Part shown: positions 26,301 through 38,873 of the stretch, piece by piece
Layout of the letters: every line of letters starts with the position of its first letter
Numbering within the stretch: the first letter of the stretch is position 1
Assembly: GCF_004027225.2 (NCBI RefSeq)
Contig: NC_044277.2
Location: 96,531,552 to 96,595,551 of the forward strand
Source of the DNA: Strigops habroptila
Lineage: Eukaryota; Chordata; Aves; Psittaciformes; Psittacidae
Direction: 5' to 3'
Length of the DNA stretch: 64,000 nt
Notes under the pieces: generated by a model
Told to the model about the DNA's origin: nothing
The model's database searches: none
The model's input: the letters and a program-made list of their open reading frames with translations, nothing else
Position numbers and translations under genes: made by a program

Positions 26301-27130
26301 AATAAAATATAGGCATAGGTAGAGACAGAAACATATTACTCAGACACCTAGATTGTTTATAGATCACTTTTTTTTTTATTCGTGATTTTTAATTGGATTG
26401 TGAATTCCAATGTATCATAATGTGAATTTGGCTAGAAGTTGATGACATGATGTGTACAGATGATGAATGGGAAAATGTTTCTATTCAGAAGAGCTTAACA
26501 TTAATAAAAGAATGCTTACAAGTAATTATATACTTATAACCTTGCAAGAGTTCAATTTTTAAAAATTATTTATTACCAGTAGTCATATGTATAGTGCTAG
26601 AACCTAGTTCATGAAATAGACCTTTAAATTCTTTTCAATTGAAGTCTTGCTGACTAGTACTCTGCAACTTGCCTAGGAAAATGAAAGGTCATCTTAAAGA
26701 CTTTCTAAACCGTTAGTTCTTCACTAGAAGGTAATTCATGTACTTTCTCGCAAAATCCAAACAAATAGCTGGACAGCTAATGTGTAAGGGTGACCCATGT
26801 CTTTTGCTTGTAGTTCAGTTTAATTATGAGAGAAAAGCATCCTTCTGAGAGATATGTTATTTAAAATACAATATATTGAGCATAAAAGACATTATTTTTA
26901 CTGCATTAAAAAAATAACTGTCAATGCTGCTAGTCGGTTTCCTAATACCTGATGTGCTACCTACTTCAGTTATGTCTTTGCTTGTGTGATAGTAGCTGGG
27001 GAACCTTTTCCCTTTGTTGATGCTTTTCCCTTTAGACTTGCTATTACGGTGGTTTAAATATGTCTTAACTGATTTGAATCTGGTCTGTTATTTCTGTCAG
27101 GTTATTTTTCCTTGTTTATAGCATATCATA
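20329..27130. other. Long intergenic stretch, no gene seen
   Basis: I found no coding exon or RNA gene in 6.8 kb. The most distinctive part is a small CpG cluster around 23,764-23,948 in otherwise CpG-poor DNA. Frames such as 21,159-21,389 plus and 22,569-22,754 plus have no recognisable motifs. Confidence 0.5.
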
Positions 27131-28260
27131 AGTGTGTTCAGTAGACCCAAAATCTAGGTCTTATGTGGTTTTGCACATATGTACTCTGCTGGCATTTCCA
27201 TTGTCTGTTCAATTCCTCATTACCAAGTCTGCAGCAATGCCAAACAGTAGTGAAGAGATGTAATCCTGTACCAACCCACTGATTTCCACATGGAAATATT
27301 CTGTTATCTGGTGGTTGAATCCTACAGGTCACTTTACACAACTGAACATGATGATATTGGTGGCCAAACTGAAATTTTATAGAGCTGAAATTCCATGCTG
27401 TAGGACTGTGTTGGGTTAGCTTACTGCTCTGTGCATAAATCTTTGAATGTTCATAGTGCAAATACATCCTAATATGCAGTATGTTTAATATACAGAAAAA
27501 AAAAATCTCTATTTTCAGCTTTCTGTGAGCTTTGCATGCTGCACATGATGCTTTTACATCATGCAGCAGGAGGCTCTCTGTGCAACAGGGATCATCAAGA
27601 TTTCTCTCCAGTTGTACTCAGTTAAATATCCTTTACTAGATATTTTACCACAGGTTCCAAGTTTCTCTCAGTGAGCAATGAGCCCCTTTTTCAGGTTTTC
27701 CTCAAAGTTCTGTCAATTTTACTGGTACAGAGGCTGCTTTAAAATCCGTGTTCCTCCATTTGTTTCTCTGTTTATCAGTTTCTTGACTAGAGTCTGTATT
27801 TCTCATATTTCCATTGGCATGTTCATGTATTTCATCAAAATCAAGTAATGTGCTGGGTTAGCAGACTGTGAGAATCCTTTTGAAATGCTGTGCCCATCCA
27901 TTTACCTGCTTTATGCCAATTATGAGTAAGTTGATGCTGACTGAATAATTGGATATCCCCACACATATGTGCAACCTGACCTCTCACATCTAGTGAGTCC
28001 CTGATGTCTTCAAGACTGTTTTAAGGATTACACTGCTTAAACAGCAGAGATCAACTTGCAACATGATGCTTTCCATGGCAAGCTTAATAAAAGGCTCATT
28101 ACTTCAGATAGACTCACCCAGATAATGGTGCAATACAGTGGAATCTTACTTTGACTGTAAAGCATATCCTTCTGTCCAAAGCCTGAAACTTTGAATGTAT
28201 CTCCATCACAGAATGCAGCTTTCCATAGCAAAGCTAGAGCTAGTTCTGATTAAGCTGGTA
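27131..28260. other. Unclassified block with a 109-codon minus-strand open frame
   Basis: This block is less AT-rich than its flanks. Its minus strand is open from 27,467 to 27,138. The reading is rich in His, Gln, Cys and Trp and matches no family I know. Two similar 14-mers, TGTGTTGGGTTAGC (about 27,407) and TGTGCTGGGTTAGC (about 27,850), lie 440 bp apart. It could be an old unrecognised transposon or conserved non-coding DNA. I do not call a gene. Confidence 0.3.
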
Positions 28261-30420
28261 TGTCTACAGAGGGCAGCTCAGTGCCATACAGAAGTATTAG
28301 CCTTGACTGAGATAAGCTCAGACTTCTCTCAATAACATACCCTGCTTCCCAGTAAGAATAATTACACAGCAGAAGAGCTCTACACTGAAGCAACCACAAT
28401 GCTGACGTCTTACCCTGTTAGTTTTGAATTAGCGTAAGTATCTTGATAAGTCTGTGCCCTGTGCTGCAATACAGATATTCTATACTACAATGCTAATATG
28501 TTGTATCATCTTGGTTTGTTGGGTTTATGTAGCAGAAGGATACGGGATAAAAAAGTAAAACTTCAAAATTCAGACTTGAATTTAAGTTTTTCCTGGAATG
28601 TATCTGAAAAGAACATGCTGCCTCATTTCACTGCTGATTGATAAATTAGTAGTTATTCTTTTTCCTCACAAACAACATTGAGCCAGCTATCACAAGCCCA
28701 CCTTAATTTTATTAAGGGTGCAACTTGCTATCTCCTCAGTGTTCAGTATAGGTCTGTTCTCTGCTCTTTGCCCTGAAAACAGAATGGTAGTTGTGCTCTA
28801 CTCAGGCTATATATAGCACTTTAGAGATACCAACGGTTGACCTTGACCTCAAGCCCTTACAGATACTTAAGCTTTAATGAGTCACATGATGGAAGGTAAC
28901 ACAGGTGATTTAGCCCATTTGCTTCTTTCTGAAAAGTTTATCAGTGCTTGAGGAGACACACTTACTGAATATCTTTCTAATTGTATTTTACATGTGTTTC
29001 TTTAAAAGGCCAGTGGAGACAATGAGTTCTTTGATGGTTATGTTTAACTGTGTTTCTGTAAATTGAATATTTATTTTGGCAGTGATCCCCCATTAACAAT
29101 AAAACCTCTTTCCCTCTGATTCTCCCCACCTAAGCTCTTTATATCATGAGCACGAATAATTGCAAATTTTTTCCCCTTTTTTTTTGGGAAAAAATACTGT
29201 CCTGGATACCTGAAGTACATTACAAAATAAACTGCCAAGGATTGACTTGCATGTTATGTGCATTTGTAGTAAAAAAAAAAAACTAGGTAAAGTTTATGCT
29301 ATTCCAATTTTACACAAGACTTTTCAATGCAAAAATTATTCAGCCATGACATGTGATAGTAAAATCAATAATAATACAGTGCCTTGCTCCAGTAATAAGC
29401 TTTTCCTACAATAGTAAATTCAGTAATAATAAGCTTTTGCTGAGACTGTATGTGTGTGTAAATTGGTGTCACATTGCAGCTGACATTTCTGTCTCCCTGC
29501 GCTCAGTTGTGTAGTTCCCTCTCCCCAGCTTTTGGCAATACTATTTGGACACATTATAAGTTGACTCAATTCACCAGCCAAGCAAACACATGTGTGTTTA
29601 GCTTGAGTAAGTTCGTACTGCAAGCAGACAAGTGCCAGAGCTAAAGAAGGTAAAAACAATATTTGATTAGAAAACTTCAACTTGTATCTTGAGAATTTAT
29701 AAAATATCGTCATTTGCAGAATGGCTTACAGTTATTAATCAGAACAGGCACAGTTTGAATGTAGCTCTTCTGGAGGAAAGTTACACATACCTGTTTAAGT
29801 ATTTTGGTTATAATCCTGTATTATTATCTATATCAAATATATGCAACAATGTAAGTACCACATTCACCAACACCAATTGCTGGTGAAAAAAAGTATAAGT
29901 TAAATGACTCATTAGGCTGCTTATTGCTAAACTGTGTTTCTAAAGAAACCTGAAGTAAGTGTGAAAATTTTTAGATGAATTTAAGATGACAAATTCTTTG
30001 CTCTCAAAAGATTTCAGTTCAAAATTTAGTCAAGCTAGTACAGAATATGCTTGATTATGTGAAAGAGTAAATACAGTTTGTCAGAAAAGAGGTATCTTTC
30101 AGCAGAGTATGGGCTGAAGTTCCATTTCTAAAAATTATCTCCAGAACTTTCTTTTTTAAATGTTGTTGTTCACAAATCATTTGCAGGTCTGAAGTACAGA
30201 AGAATGTAGCCAGTGTAAAATGCAAACTGGTGTTTATAATTTTATTCATCTTTCTTCTCCCTCCGTTCTAACCTCTTCTTAAGTCAAAACCTTTTTTTAT
30301 AGTGTAAGATCAGTATATATCTATATGCATACCTTCCGAAAGCACTAAATTCTGTTAATTCAGAACATTCAATGTTGAATTTTAGTTATTATTTGAAAGC
30401 ATATACTTCAGGTATCTAAA
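28261..30420. other. Intergenic AT-rich DNA, no gene seen
   Basis: No coding exon, RNA gene or named repeat is recognisable. Short frames on both strands lack motifs. Confidence 0.5.
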
Positions 30421-30495
30421 TTAAAAAAAAACCAACAAAACAAAACCACCAACAAAAAACCCACCTATTAAAAAAACCCCACACCCAAAACCAAG
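30421..30495. repeat. A/C-rich low-complexity tract
   Basis: About 75 bases are almost only A and C, in AAAAC, AACC and ACACCC units. It is the complement type of the T/G-rich tracts elsewhere in the window. Confidence 0.85.
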
Positions 30496-30696
30496 TAGTG
30501 ATTATTGTCTGACAATATATTTTTCCTTATACACCTCTATAATAGAGAAACATTAAAGCACTACAAGTTGGATTTTGAAGTCTGCTTGTCTCAAGATGGC
30601 CAATTAGTAAAGGAAATGCCATCTTTTGGGAGTTTAAACAGTGATCTGATGATTTACCTATTGGAAGAATCTTGGTTTTAAGGTTACCAGCCTGAT

Positions 30697-31108
30697 CAGA
30701 GGGCTGAAGGCAGCTGAGAGAGTTGGGCTTGTTCAGCCTGGAGAAGAGAAGGCTCTGAGGAGACCTCATAGCAGCCTCCCAGTACCTAAAGAGGGCCTAC
30801 AAGAATGCTTGAGAGCGACTTTTTACAAGGGCATGTAGTGATGGGACAAGAGCGAATGGCTTTAAACTGAAAGAGGGTGGATTTAGAATAGATATAAGGA
30901 TGAAGTTCTTCCCTGTGAGGGTGGTGAGGCCCTGGCACAGGTTGCCCAGAGAAGCTGTGGCTGCTCCACCCCTGGCAGTGTTCAAGGCCAGGTTGGATGG
31001 GGCTTTGACCAACCTGGTCTAGTGGAATGTATCCTTGCCCTTGGCTGAGGTGGTTGGAACTGGATGATCTTTAAGGTCCCTTACAACACTAACCATTCTA
31101 TGATTCTG
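30697..31108 (+). mobile_element. CR1 LINE 3' end, about 410 bp
   Basis: In order on the + strand are GAGAGAGTTGGGCTTGTTCA, CTCATAGCAGCC, TTTTTACAAGGGCATGTAGT, GGCTTTAAACTGAAAGAGGG, GGTTGCCCAGAGAAGCTGTG, a CAGTGTTCAAGGCCAGGTTGG segment, GATGATCTTTAAGGTCCC and the tail AACCATTCTATGATTCT. This covers the end of ORF2 and the CR1 3' untranslated region. Divergence is modest. The minus-strand frames here (30,527-30,769 and 30,797-31,012) are antisense readings of this element. Confidence 0.95.
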
Positions 31109-32072
31109 TACTGCACATGAATAACAATGGTAATGTATTACGTACATTTTGCATTCAGAAAAGGATGACGTCCCTGAGTTTTACTTTAGAAATTCAGAAG
31201 TTTCAGAACTGGTTTGACTGAAGGTACATTTGAATGGTCCCACCCAGGAATGCCCAAGCTTATAAATTCTCCTACTTCAGCTGAGTTGGTAAATTCTTGA
31301 AAATAAGTAACAAAAGGTGTTATTCCTCAGTTTTTGTTAATGGAGATCAATAGTCTACAGAAAAATATAACAATATTTGAATGTTCTAAATTACCTGATT
31401 ACAAAGCCTGGCCACACCTTTGGCTGTTCACTTTCTTAATTATCTCAAAGCCATAATAATACTAGTTATCCAGTTGCCATGAAGGCTGTATAATAGATAA
31501 GACAGCAGTTTCAATCAGTCTAAAATATATTTTGTATTGGTACAATATATACATATGTACATATATAAAACAAAACACTGTCTGCTTTTATTCATACCAG
31601 TTAGTTTCTTTTGCTATTCCTTTTACAGATTTGGAAGGAAATTAAAATATCAGGCCACGTATTTTTCTATGTATTGTTAGGTTAAAACTTTAACACATCC
31701 TGCCACATTGTACTACATATTTCATGCCCACACTTCGTAATTCAGCTCATCAGCTATTTTCAAGTATCAAAGGACAGTGTAAGGTAAAAAGAAGAACAAA
31801 AAGGATCAGTAAAAAGAACAAGGAGGACCTAAAGCTGTATGTACAACTGTAATAATGAATCAACATCTTGCATCTTGAAAGGAACTACACCTGGATGGGA
31901 CAAGATTAGTATTCAAAGATTTCAGAAACTAGTTGTGATTTAAACTTGTTCCTTACATATAATCAGTGCTGGGGCAAATCCTAATAACAATGAGAATTTT
32001 GGATCCCATTTTATTTGGATCAAATTTTTCTCAGGAACACATTCTGCAAGTCCATGAAGGAATTGAGATCAG

Positions 32073-32119
32073 AATTAGTATAGATTGAATTAGTATAGAT
32101 ATAGATTAGTATATGATTG
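32073..32119. repeat. 15-bp imperfect tandem repeat, about 3 copies
   Basis: AATTAGTATAGATTG (32,073-32,087) is followed by AATTAGTATAGATAT (32,088-32,102) and a looser third copy, AGATTAGTATATGATTG. Confidence 0.8.
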
Positions 32120-33833
32120 ACCCTGTCAATCAGCAATAATGTGATAGAGAGGGAGCTTAAAGTCAGATTTTTCTTCAAAGAAATAGGAAATAGTTGTTTA
32201 CCTGTAAGGCTTATGGCCCTAAAACTTTACCCTGTTTGATCCTAAAGCACAGTATAGAAATCACAGTTCTGTTTTCACTCCTTCAAATGAGTTTAATCCT
32301 TTACCTTGAAGATAGCAGTGCATGTGGACTATTGCAAATTAAAAAATACAATGAAGGCAAAGTACTTTAAGTTTGATAGAAAAAGAAAGTGAACCCCATA
32401 TACTGTCTTGGTAAAACTGAAGCAATTTTTTCTTCATTGCATTCTTTGTTCAGGAGAACTTTTACTTGTTGGTTGCTTTCGAAGTGGAAACCAAGCAAGG
32501 AAGGGAACAAACATAAAATATAGGGAAAGCAAATTTCTAGATGCTATGTCTGCCTAAGCTTGGAAAAAAAAATAAACCTCAATTAAAGCAAGACTTCTAG
32601 TGGAACCTGCAACCTTTTATACTATTTGTTTGTTATTTTTCAATAATTACATTTTCCTAGGATTTTACAAACTATTTAAACTATTTTTATCTATAATTAA
32701 ATCAAAGTCCAGCATATAAAATCTTGCTTTTAAGGTTATTTGTACGAAATAATTGAAATGAGCAGAAAAAATGAATATGTATGCTTTTCTTCCCTCCAGA
32801 CCTTATTTACTCACCCTTTTCCATCAGTAAATACTGCCTTCAATTCATTTGCCTACAACTGCATAAAAAAATACTTAGCAAGAAGCAATAAATCTAATTC
32901 ATATACAAAATATGAACCAAGCACAAAAAGGAAAGTGGCAGATCTTGCAGAGGCCAGAATTTCTACATAAATTCAACCTAAGATTCAGTTCTCCAGTGAC
33001 TTATCTGGACTAGGCGCTTACAAGAGGAATTGTGGAAGAAAGACCCTCTCATAGACACTTTCTTCCCTTTCTCTGTGCAGGCTACCTACCATGTCAACAT
33101 CCACAACCATCTCAGGGCATGGATGCAGACAGAAACATGGAGGAGAAGCAGTCTAAGCCTTGCATCAGATATGCCCCAAGATGATGGCCAACACTGCTGA
33201 TTGAGTAGTAAATTATTACCCCCTTGAAGCAATGAGGAAATTATGTATATATTTTGCCCCTGAGGTGTGTCTCTGCAACATAGTGCTTCCCACTCCCATA
33301 TTGAAGGTTAAATGCCAACCTTTGCTTAGGGCTGTGTCCAAAGGTATATTCTACCTTTCAGAAGCAGATTCAGGCTTTTATTTCTGGCTTTAACTGTACA
33401 CAGTCAGCCAAGATATTGAGTGGGGAAGAGTGTATCAACAGATGCTTTGTTCTCTGTTGTGTTCGTATTAGGGAACGGCTGACCAGTATTCAGATACAAA
33501 ATAAGTTTTTCATTATTGTACTCAGTTGTGAGTGAAATGTTGAGGCTTCTGGGGCTCTAGTTTCATGAAGATGCAGAAGACATTTAGTTTCACTGCATAT
33601 TTTTGTTGCTGCTTTTGATTTCACAGAGGTGGGCTGAGCTTTGAATCTCAGTGAGGTACATAACCAATGCAAAATGATAGTGAGAAAAATGGGCTGCTGA
33701 AAACTTCCAGTTTGTATGACTTATTCTCTAAGGGATTGTATATTCATTAAAGCATTCATGATTTGGGCAATGGTCTTTCTATCCTGCTCTGCTTCCTGCA
33801 GGTATGTGGTTGTGGAGGCTAAATGTATTTTTT

Positions 33834-33887
33834 TATCTAGACTTTTCCTATATTCTCTCATATCTAGACTTTTCCAATATTCTCTCA
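33834..33887. repeat. 27-bp tandem duplication
   Basis: Units 33,834-33,860 and 33,861-33,887 differ at a single base. Each begins TATCTAGACTTTTCC and ends ATTCTCTCA. This looks like a recent local duplication. Confidence 0.95.
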
Positions 33888-35207
33888 GTTTTCAACTTGG
33901 CTGCTAATGTGCATGTAGTATGTGCATGTAATAGTATATCTCAGGGCCATTATAAAGTGCTGTTACTACATCAGTATGTGAGGAATGCTTCTAGGAGTGT
34001 TTGATTAACTCTATATGTGGCCAAATGAAGCTGTAAAATAATGTGAATACATTCTACCAGTACTATTTGTTTCTTAGGGTATTCAGTGATTATTACTTGT
34101 TTGACATAATTTTCTACAATACTTCTGTGCTGTATTTCTACACTATATGTATTTTACAGTGCAAAATATGTTTGCCTTACACTAGGAAGCATGTATAGGC
34201 TTCTCACTTGCTTCAGCACTCATTTCATCCTGATAATTCTGTATTTCAAAGCTGCTGCATGGCTTGGGGCAATCATTTGAAAGTCCTGCATCTGATTATC
34301 TGCAGTATCACTAGCAATTTGCTGGATGTCTTGAGTTGGCGGTCTCCGAGGCCAACACCTGATGGAATACCTTGTATTTTCAGTTTGCATATCTCCAGCA
34401 GGCTAAGTTGTTAAACTCTGGGACACGTTGTAAATCTTTTTCTTAAGGAAGTAGGATGGAGAGGATTTCAGATAACATCATAGTTTCCTGTATTAATAGT
34501 TAAGGAACTTACGGGATACAAATAGATGTGATTAACACTGAAATGAACAGCACAGAGCTTCCTGAAAACGGTTATTAAGTTATAAATGGTTATTAGTGCT
34601 CTTCAATTTCTGTTGCAGCAGACTACGTATGCACCCCTCTTTCTTCAGTGGCAGTAATTTCTTTATCTACTTTTATGGTTCAAAATTCTGGCTTAATTAT
34701 GCCCTGAGATGAGTAGGAGGATATCAGTTTCAGGAGCAACAAAGCTTGCCTCGAGAAAAGCAAAAACATAGTACAAGCTTTGCCTCAGGAAATTTAAGCT
34801 AGTTTTAAATTGAAAAGCCACTAGACTGAAATGTACTAAAGTGACTAACATGTATCTGTACTCAGTATTGTTTATTCTGTGAGACCCCTTTTTATTTGAT
34901 CAACGAGTAATATAAGGAATGATAATAATAATTGTATAATGTTATTGTTTTCATTGCAATTTTCAGTTTTAAAATTTTAACGATCATGTAAAATTCTTCC
35001 TTTTGTTGCCTTGATCCTTTTATTATTGATGGTGTCCTTTTCAAGAAAACAGGAACGTTCTTGTCTAGAAATGCCGTACTCATGTTATTTTTTTTTTTTT
35101 TCCCAAAAATGTCTACCTGACAAGATGAGGTTGTTGGACTGCTCAGGTATGCAATTCGAAATATTCTGGGAGTGGCAGCTAAAGAAGTTTGAACAACGAA
35201 GTATATT

Positions 35208-35249
35208 AAAGACTTCATGGCTATGACTAAAGACCTCATGGCTATGACT
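35208..35249. repeat. 21-bp tandem duplication
   Basis: Two adjacent 21-bp units differ by one T/C change. Both contain CTCATGGCTATGACT or TTCATGGCTATGACT. A few bases of a third unit follow. Confidence 0.95.
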
Positions 35250-37313
35250 AAACCAGCTGAGAAATCCAAAATAAAAGTAAACTCTTCATAAAATTCAAGA
35301 AGTGTGCTAATGGGACAGCTGATTTATATTGTTTCATTAATGGCTGCTTTTAACGGATGCCTGAGCCACTCTATATGTGAACAACAGCTGTAGAAGACTT
35401 AGTCAGCAGAGCCTAATTGCCTAATACAAACAAAAGCAATTCAATTCCAGTTTCTGACACAGATGCAAATTCCTTTTCAGTGTATATCAGGGGGGAAGTA
35501 GAAGTTTTGCAGTGTCACTCCAGAACTTTGGGAGAATGTAAAATAGAGGAGAAAGGCACAATAGCAATGGTATAATAGCTGATAAGAAATCAAGGGTTGG
35601 AAAATTCAGAAAGAAGCCATTTTCCTATGCTTCCACTCACACTGTTTACACTGTGGCTTCCCTTACTACCTAAGAAGTATCTGATTTTCCCTCATTTATA
35701 TCTTCTCTCATTATTAGAAGACCCGTAAATTAACATCCTGTGGTTACAGCTCGACAGAGAAAGCTGGGGCCATTCATTCTAAGAACTTACCCTAAAACTT
35801 GGGGAGTGAGAAAGTAAGAATAATTATATTCAGCCAGTCACATATATGCAGGCCGACAAAACCTGAAATGCCAGCAGGACTTTAGGATGGCTCACCAGCT
35901 CTTATTATACATACTGCGTAATTATTTTGTTGTTAAATAATGATATTATGATCATTTCTGCATCCATATCTCAGAGAGACGGACCGTTCATAGGTGATGC
36001 CCTATGGTTGTTCAGTGTTTGAGGAAATGCAAACAAATAAGCTTATCCCCACTATCCTTAGTAGAGAGGACCGTGCAGTGTTCTCTTTTCCGTAGCAGCA
36101 GAGAAGCACGCTCTCATAGCATGCATTTGCTGGGATCTCTCGTGGAAATTTCACAGGCATTTCTCACTTCCTGGTACACCCTCTTCACACTATGGTTAGT
36201 AAAAAACCTTTCAGCAAAACAAAAATTTGACAGAAAATATTGATTTCTTGATCCAGAACATCAATACATTTTTGTTTCTCTGCCACTGAAAGTCCTTGGA
36301 GTCTAATCTCCCTCTCCACACTGGGGATCCCGAAGCATTAGTGTAGCTTCCATGAGCCTGTGGCTTCTGGGCAGCCTGGGTCTATCCCAGGACAGGAGTT
36401 GATTCCCACTCAGATTGCTGCAGTTGCCCTGAGAAATTGTCATTCCTGTCAATTTTGATTGATAATTTCTTAGAAGAATACTGATAGCCACACGAACTTT
36501 AAATTCCCCGAGCAGCTGCAAGGCACCTGGGGCACTTTCCTTGGAATTTCAGGTTCTGAAAATACAACTAACTAAATAAAATGTCAGACCTTTCCAGGCC
36601 AAATGTAAACAAGAGTAAGCAAACCCTGCTTTTCACCAAATTTGACAACTCCTTATACTTCACACCTCCTTCAGCACAGACTACATTTTGATAGACACAG
36701 TCTAGACACCACTATTTTGAAATTAAGTCAGTCTTTGATATTCTAAACCTTTGGTCACTTCTTTCTTCATATGTTACCGTACCAGAACAACAAGTTGTAC
36801 TTGAACAGAGATGTATTGTGAATTGGAAGAATTACTGGATGTGTGATAGGGGATTAACAGTCTGAATTAATACAGTGTAAGTTTGTTCTCCAAATATTTC
36901 TGTTCCTATTGATCAGTGTTATTTCATTTATTGTCCTGTGTATTACAATTAATAATCGGAAAACACTGTTTTCTACTATACCTAGTGGAACAATGCTGCA
37001 ACATTTCAATATTAAATCAATTATGATTGACAAACATGAATGCAGTACAGAGCAACCAGCATCAGACCAATTTATCCCACTCACTCAGTGTTTACAAAAA
37101 ATTTAGTGAAAACAGAAAAGGAATCTGGGTCCCATTCAGGTATTACTTTGTATCAGAACCACCTTTTAATAGATCAGTACTGAAAAGCCAACACTCACAA
37201 CAAGAAAAAGAAAAAATTAAGAAAACAATTAGTTGTGCTTTCAAATTCTTTTTGGGGGGCAAATTATTTCATCTTAAATAATACATAAACTCAGTAAAGA
37301 CTGATTACTTTGC

Positions 37314-37348
37314 ATATTATGAGCAAATTCTTATTTTGCTCATAATAT
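37314..37348. repeat. Perfect inverted repeat, 14-bp arms
   Basis: The left arm ATATTATGAGCAAA (37,314-37,327) and right arm TTTGCTCATAATAT (37,335-37,348) are exact reverse complements separated by a 7-nt loop. Confidence 0.95.
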
Positions 37349-38149
37349 TTCTTTCTTATTCACAGTTAAATACAACATGAATAATTTTTAAAGCAAATTC
37401 AATTATAACCATAATTCCAAGAGGACTTGACTGCTTACTAGAAAATGTTTTGTTTGAAAAAAATTGGTGAGTGATAAAATATTAAAATGACTGAACTACT
37501 GATTTTAAACAATTCAGAACTAAATTATTTGTTCTGAACAGTAATTTTCATTTTACGACTGTATGCTAAAAGGTGAGGCTAAGTAACTTGGAAAATAAAT
37601 TTTTAAGGTAATTTTTTTTTTCCTAGATTGAAGGATTTCAGGTTAATAGGAAATTACTGTGGTTTTCTTTTTAAAAATTTCATATGATCTTTTATTTTAT
37701 TTTACCCAAACCAATATTTTTTCTTTTTTCTTTTTTCTTTTTTTCTTCAATTCTGGTGATGTAGCCACTGAATAAAAATAAATAATTTCACTGGCCTCCT
37801 TATACTTGAGATCTTGTATACAAATTATTTGCCATGAACAAGCCAAAGTGCAGATACATAAACAACTATAAAACACTGCTCAATTATGTGTATCCTATGC
37901 TAATAATGGCATTTTGTTTCATCAAATGACACAATATTTTTACCGTAATGTCTAGTTCATATTTATAAAATAGGGTATCTTTCCTTAAAAACTCTCATTT
38001 TGGCTAAGCTTTCAAGGTTATTTCCTTAACTATGCTGAATCAACAGATTTCACGTAGCCCACTTGGTGATTTCAAAGAATTCCTGTAACTTACACTCATT
38101 CCTTCATGTATGAACTAAAAATTTTGGATATTTCCCTTTTTTGTTGTTC

Positions 38150-38235
38150 TGTATGGGTTTTTTATTTGGGGTTTTTTGGTTTTGTTTTCTTTAGTTTGGT
38201 TTTGTGTTTTTTTTGTTTGTTTGGTTGGTTGTTTA
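38150..38235. repeat. T/G-rich low-complexity tract
   Basis: This is a stretch of T-runs separated by single or paired G (TTTTGG, TTTGTTTGG, TTGGTTGG). Confidence 0.85.
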
Positions 38236-38828
38236 TTTAGCTATTGGAGCTAAATAACTGAAAGCAAAAGTAAACATTTCTTAAGAGATGGATTAAAAAA
38301 ATTCTTTTTTTCCAGTTTTCTATTTCTTGTATGTCAGTATTTCATTTGTTCTGTAGTCCTTATAGAATCTTTCCATTTAAAGCTATACTTGATGTTAAAG
38401 AAATAGAAGCACAGAAAAGCCCTCTCAAGTGTATTCAATGTCAACTGAAAAAAAGAAAAAAAGCCCTAATTTCTAGATACCTTTATGATCCCAGGCAAAA
38501 TATTACCTAATTCCACAAGCAAAAATACTGCTGTCTGTCTTTCCAGAATCCCAGGTGTAGAATAACTATTTGCTTTTCTGCCATGAGCTATCAATCTGCT
38601 TTAAAAACATATTTTCTATAGAAAGTATTTTAATGGTCATGTTGGAATGTACATATATTTTTAATACAAAATCACGTGCAATACAGCAAGTTTTCTGGCG
38701 GAGAAGATGTAACAGTAAAGTCAAGGTTTGTAGTAGTTTTTTCTTTTGAATGGAATCTTGTGGTTTCTGCTAAAATATTTCAAATATGCCAGGTAACAAT
38801 ATGACTTCTAAATGATAACATGCAGGAG

Positions 38829-38873
38829 GGAAAAAAAAAAAAAAAAGAAAAGGGAAAAAAAAAAAGAAAAAAT
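38829..38873. repeat. A-rich tract with G interruptions
   Basis: Long A runs are broken by GAAAAG and GGG. The overlapping lysine-rich frame (38,812-39,021) comes from this composition. Confidence 0.9.

Noticed and set aside
33060..33170. Good acceptor-like CCCTTTCTCTGTGCAG followed by ATG
   Set aside because: The following frame is only 21 codons, has low protein likeness, and no matching donor is found. Kept out of the features.
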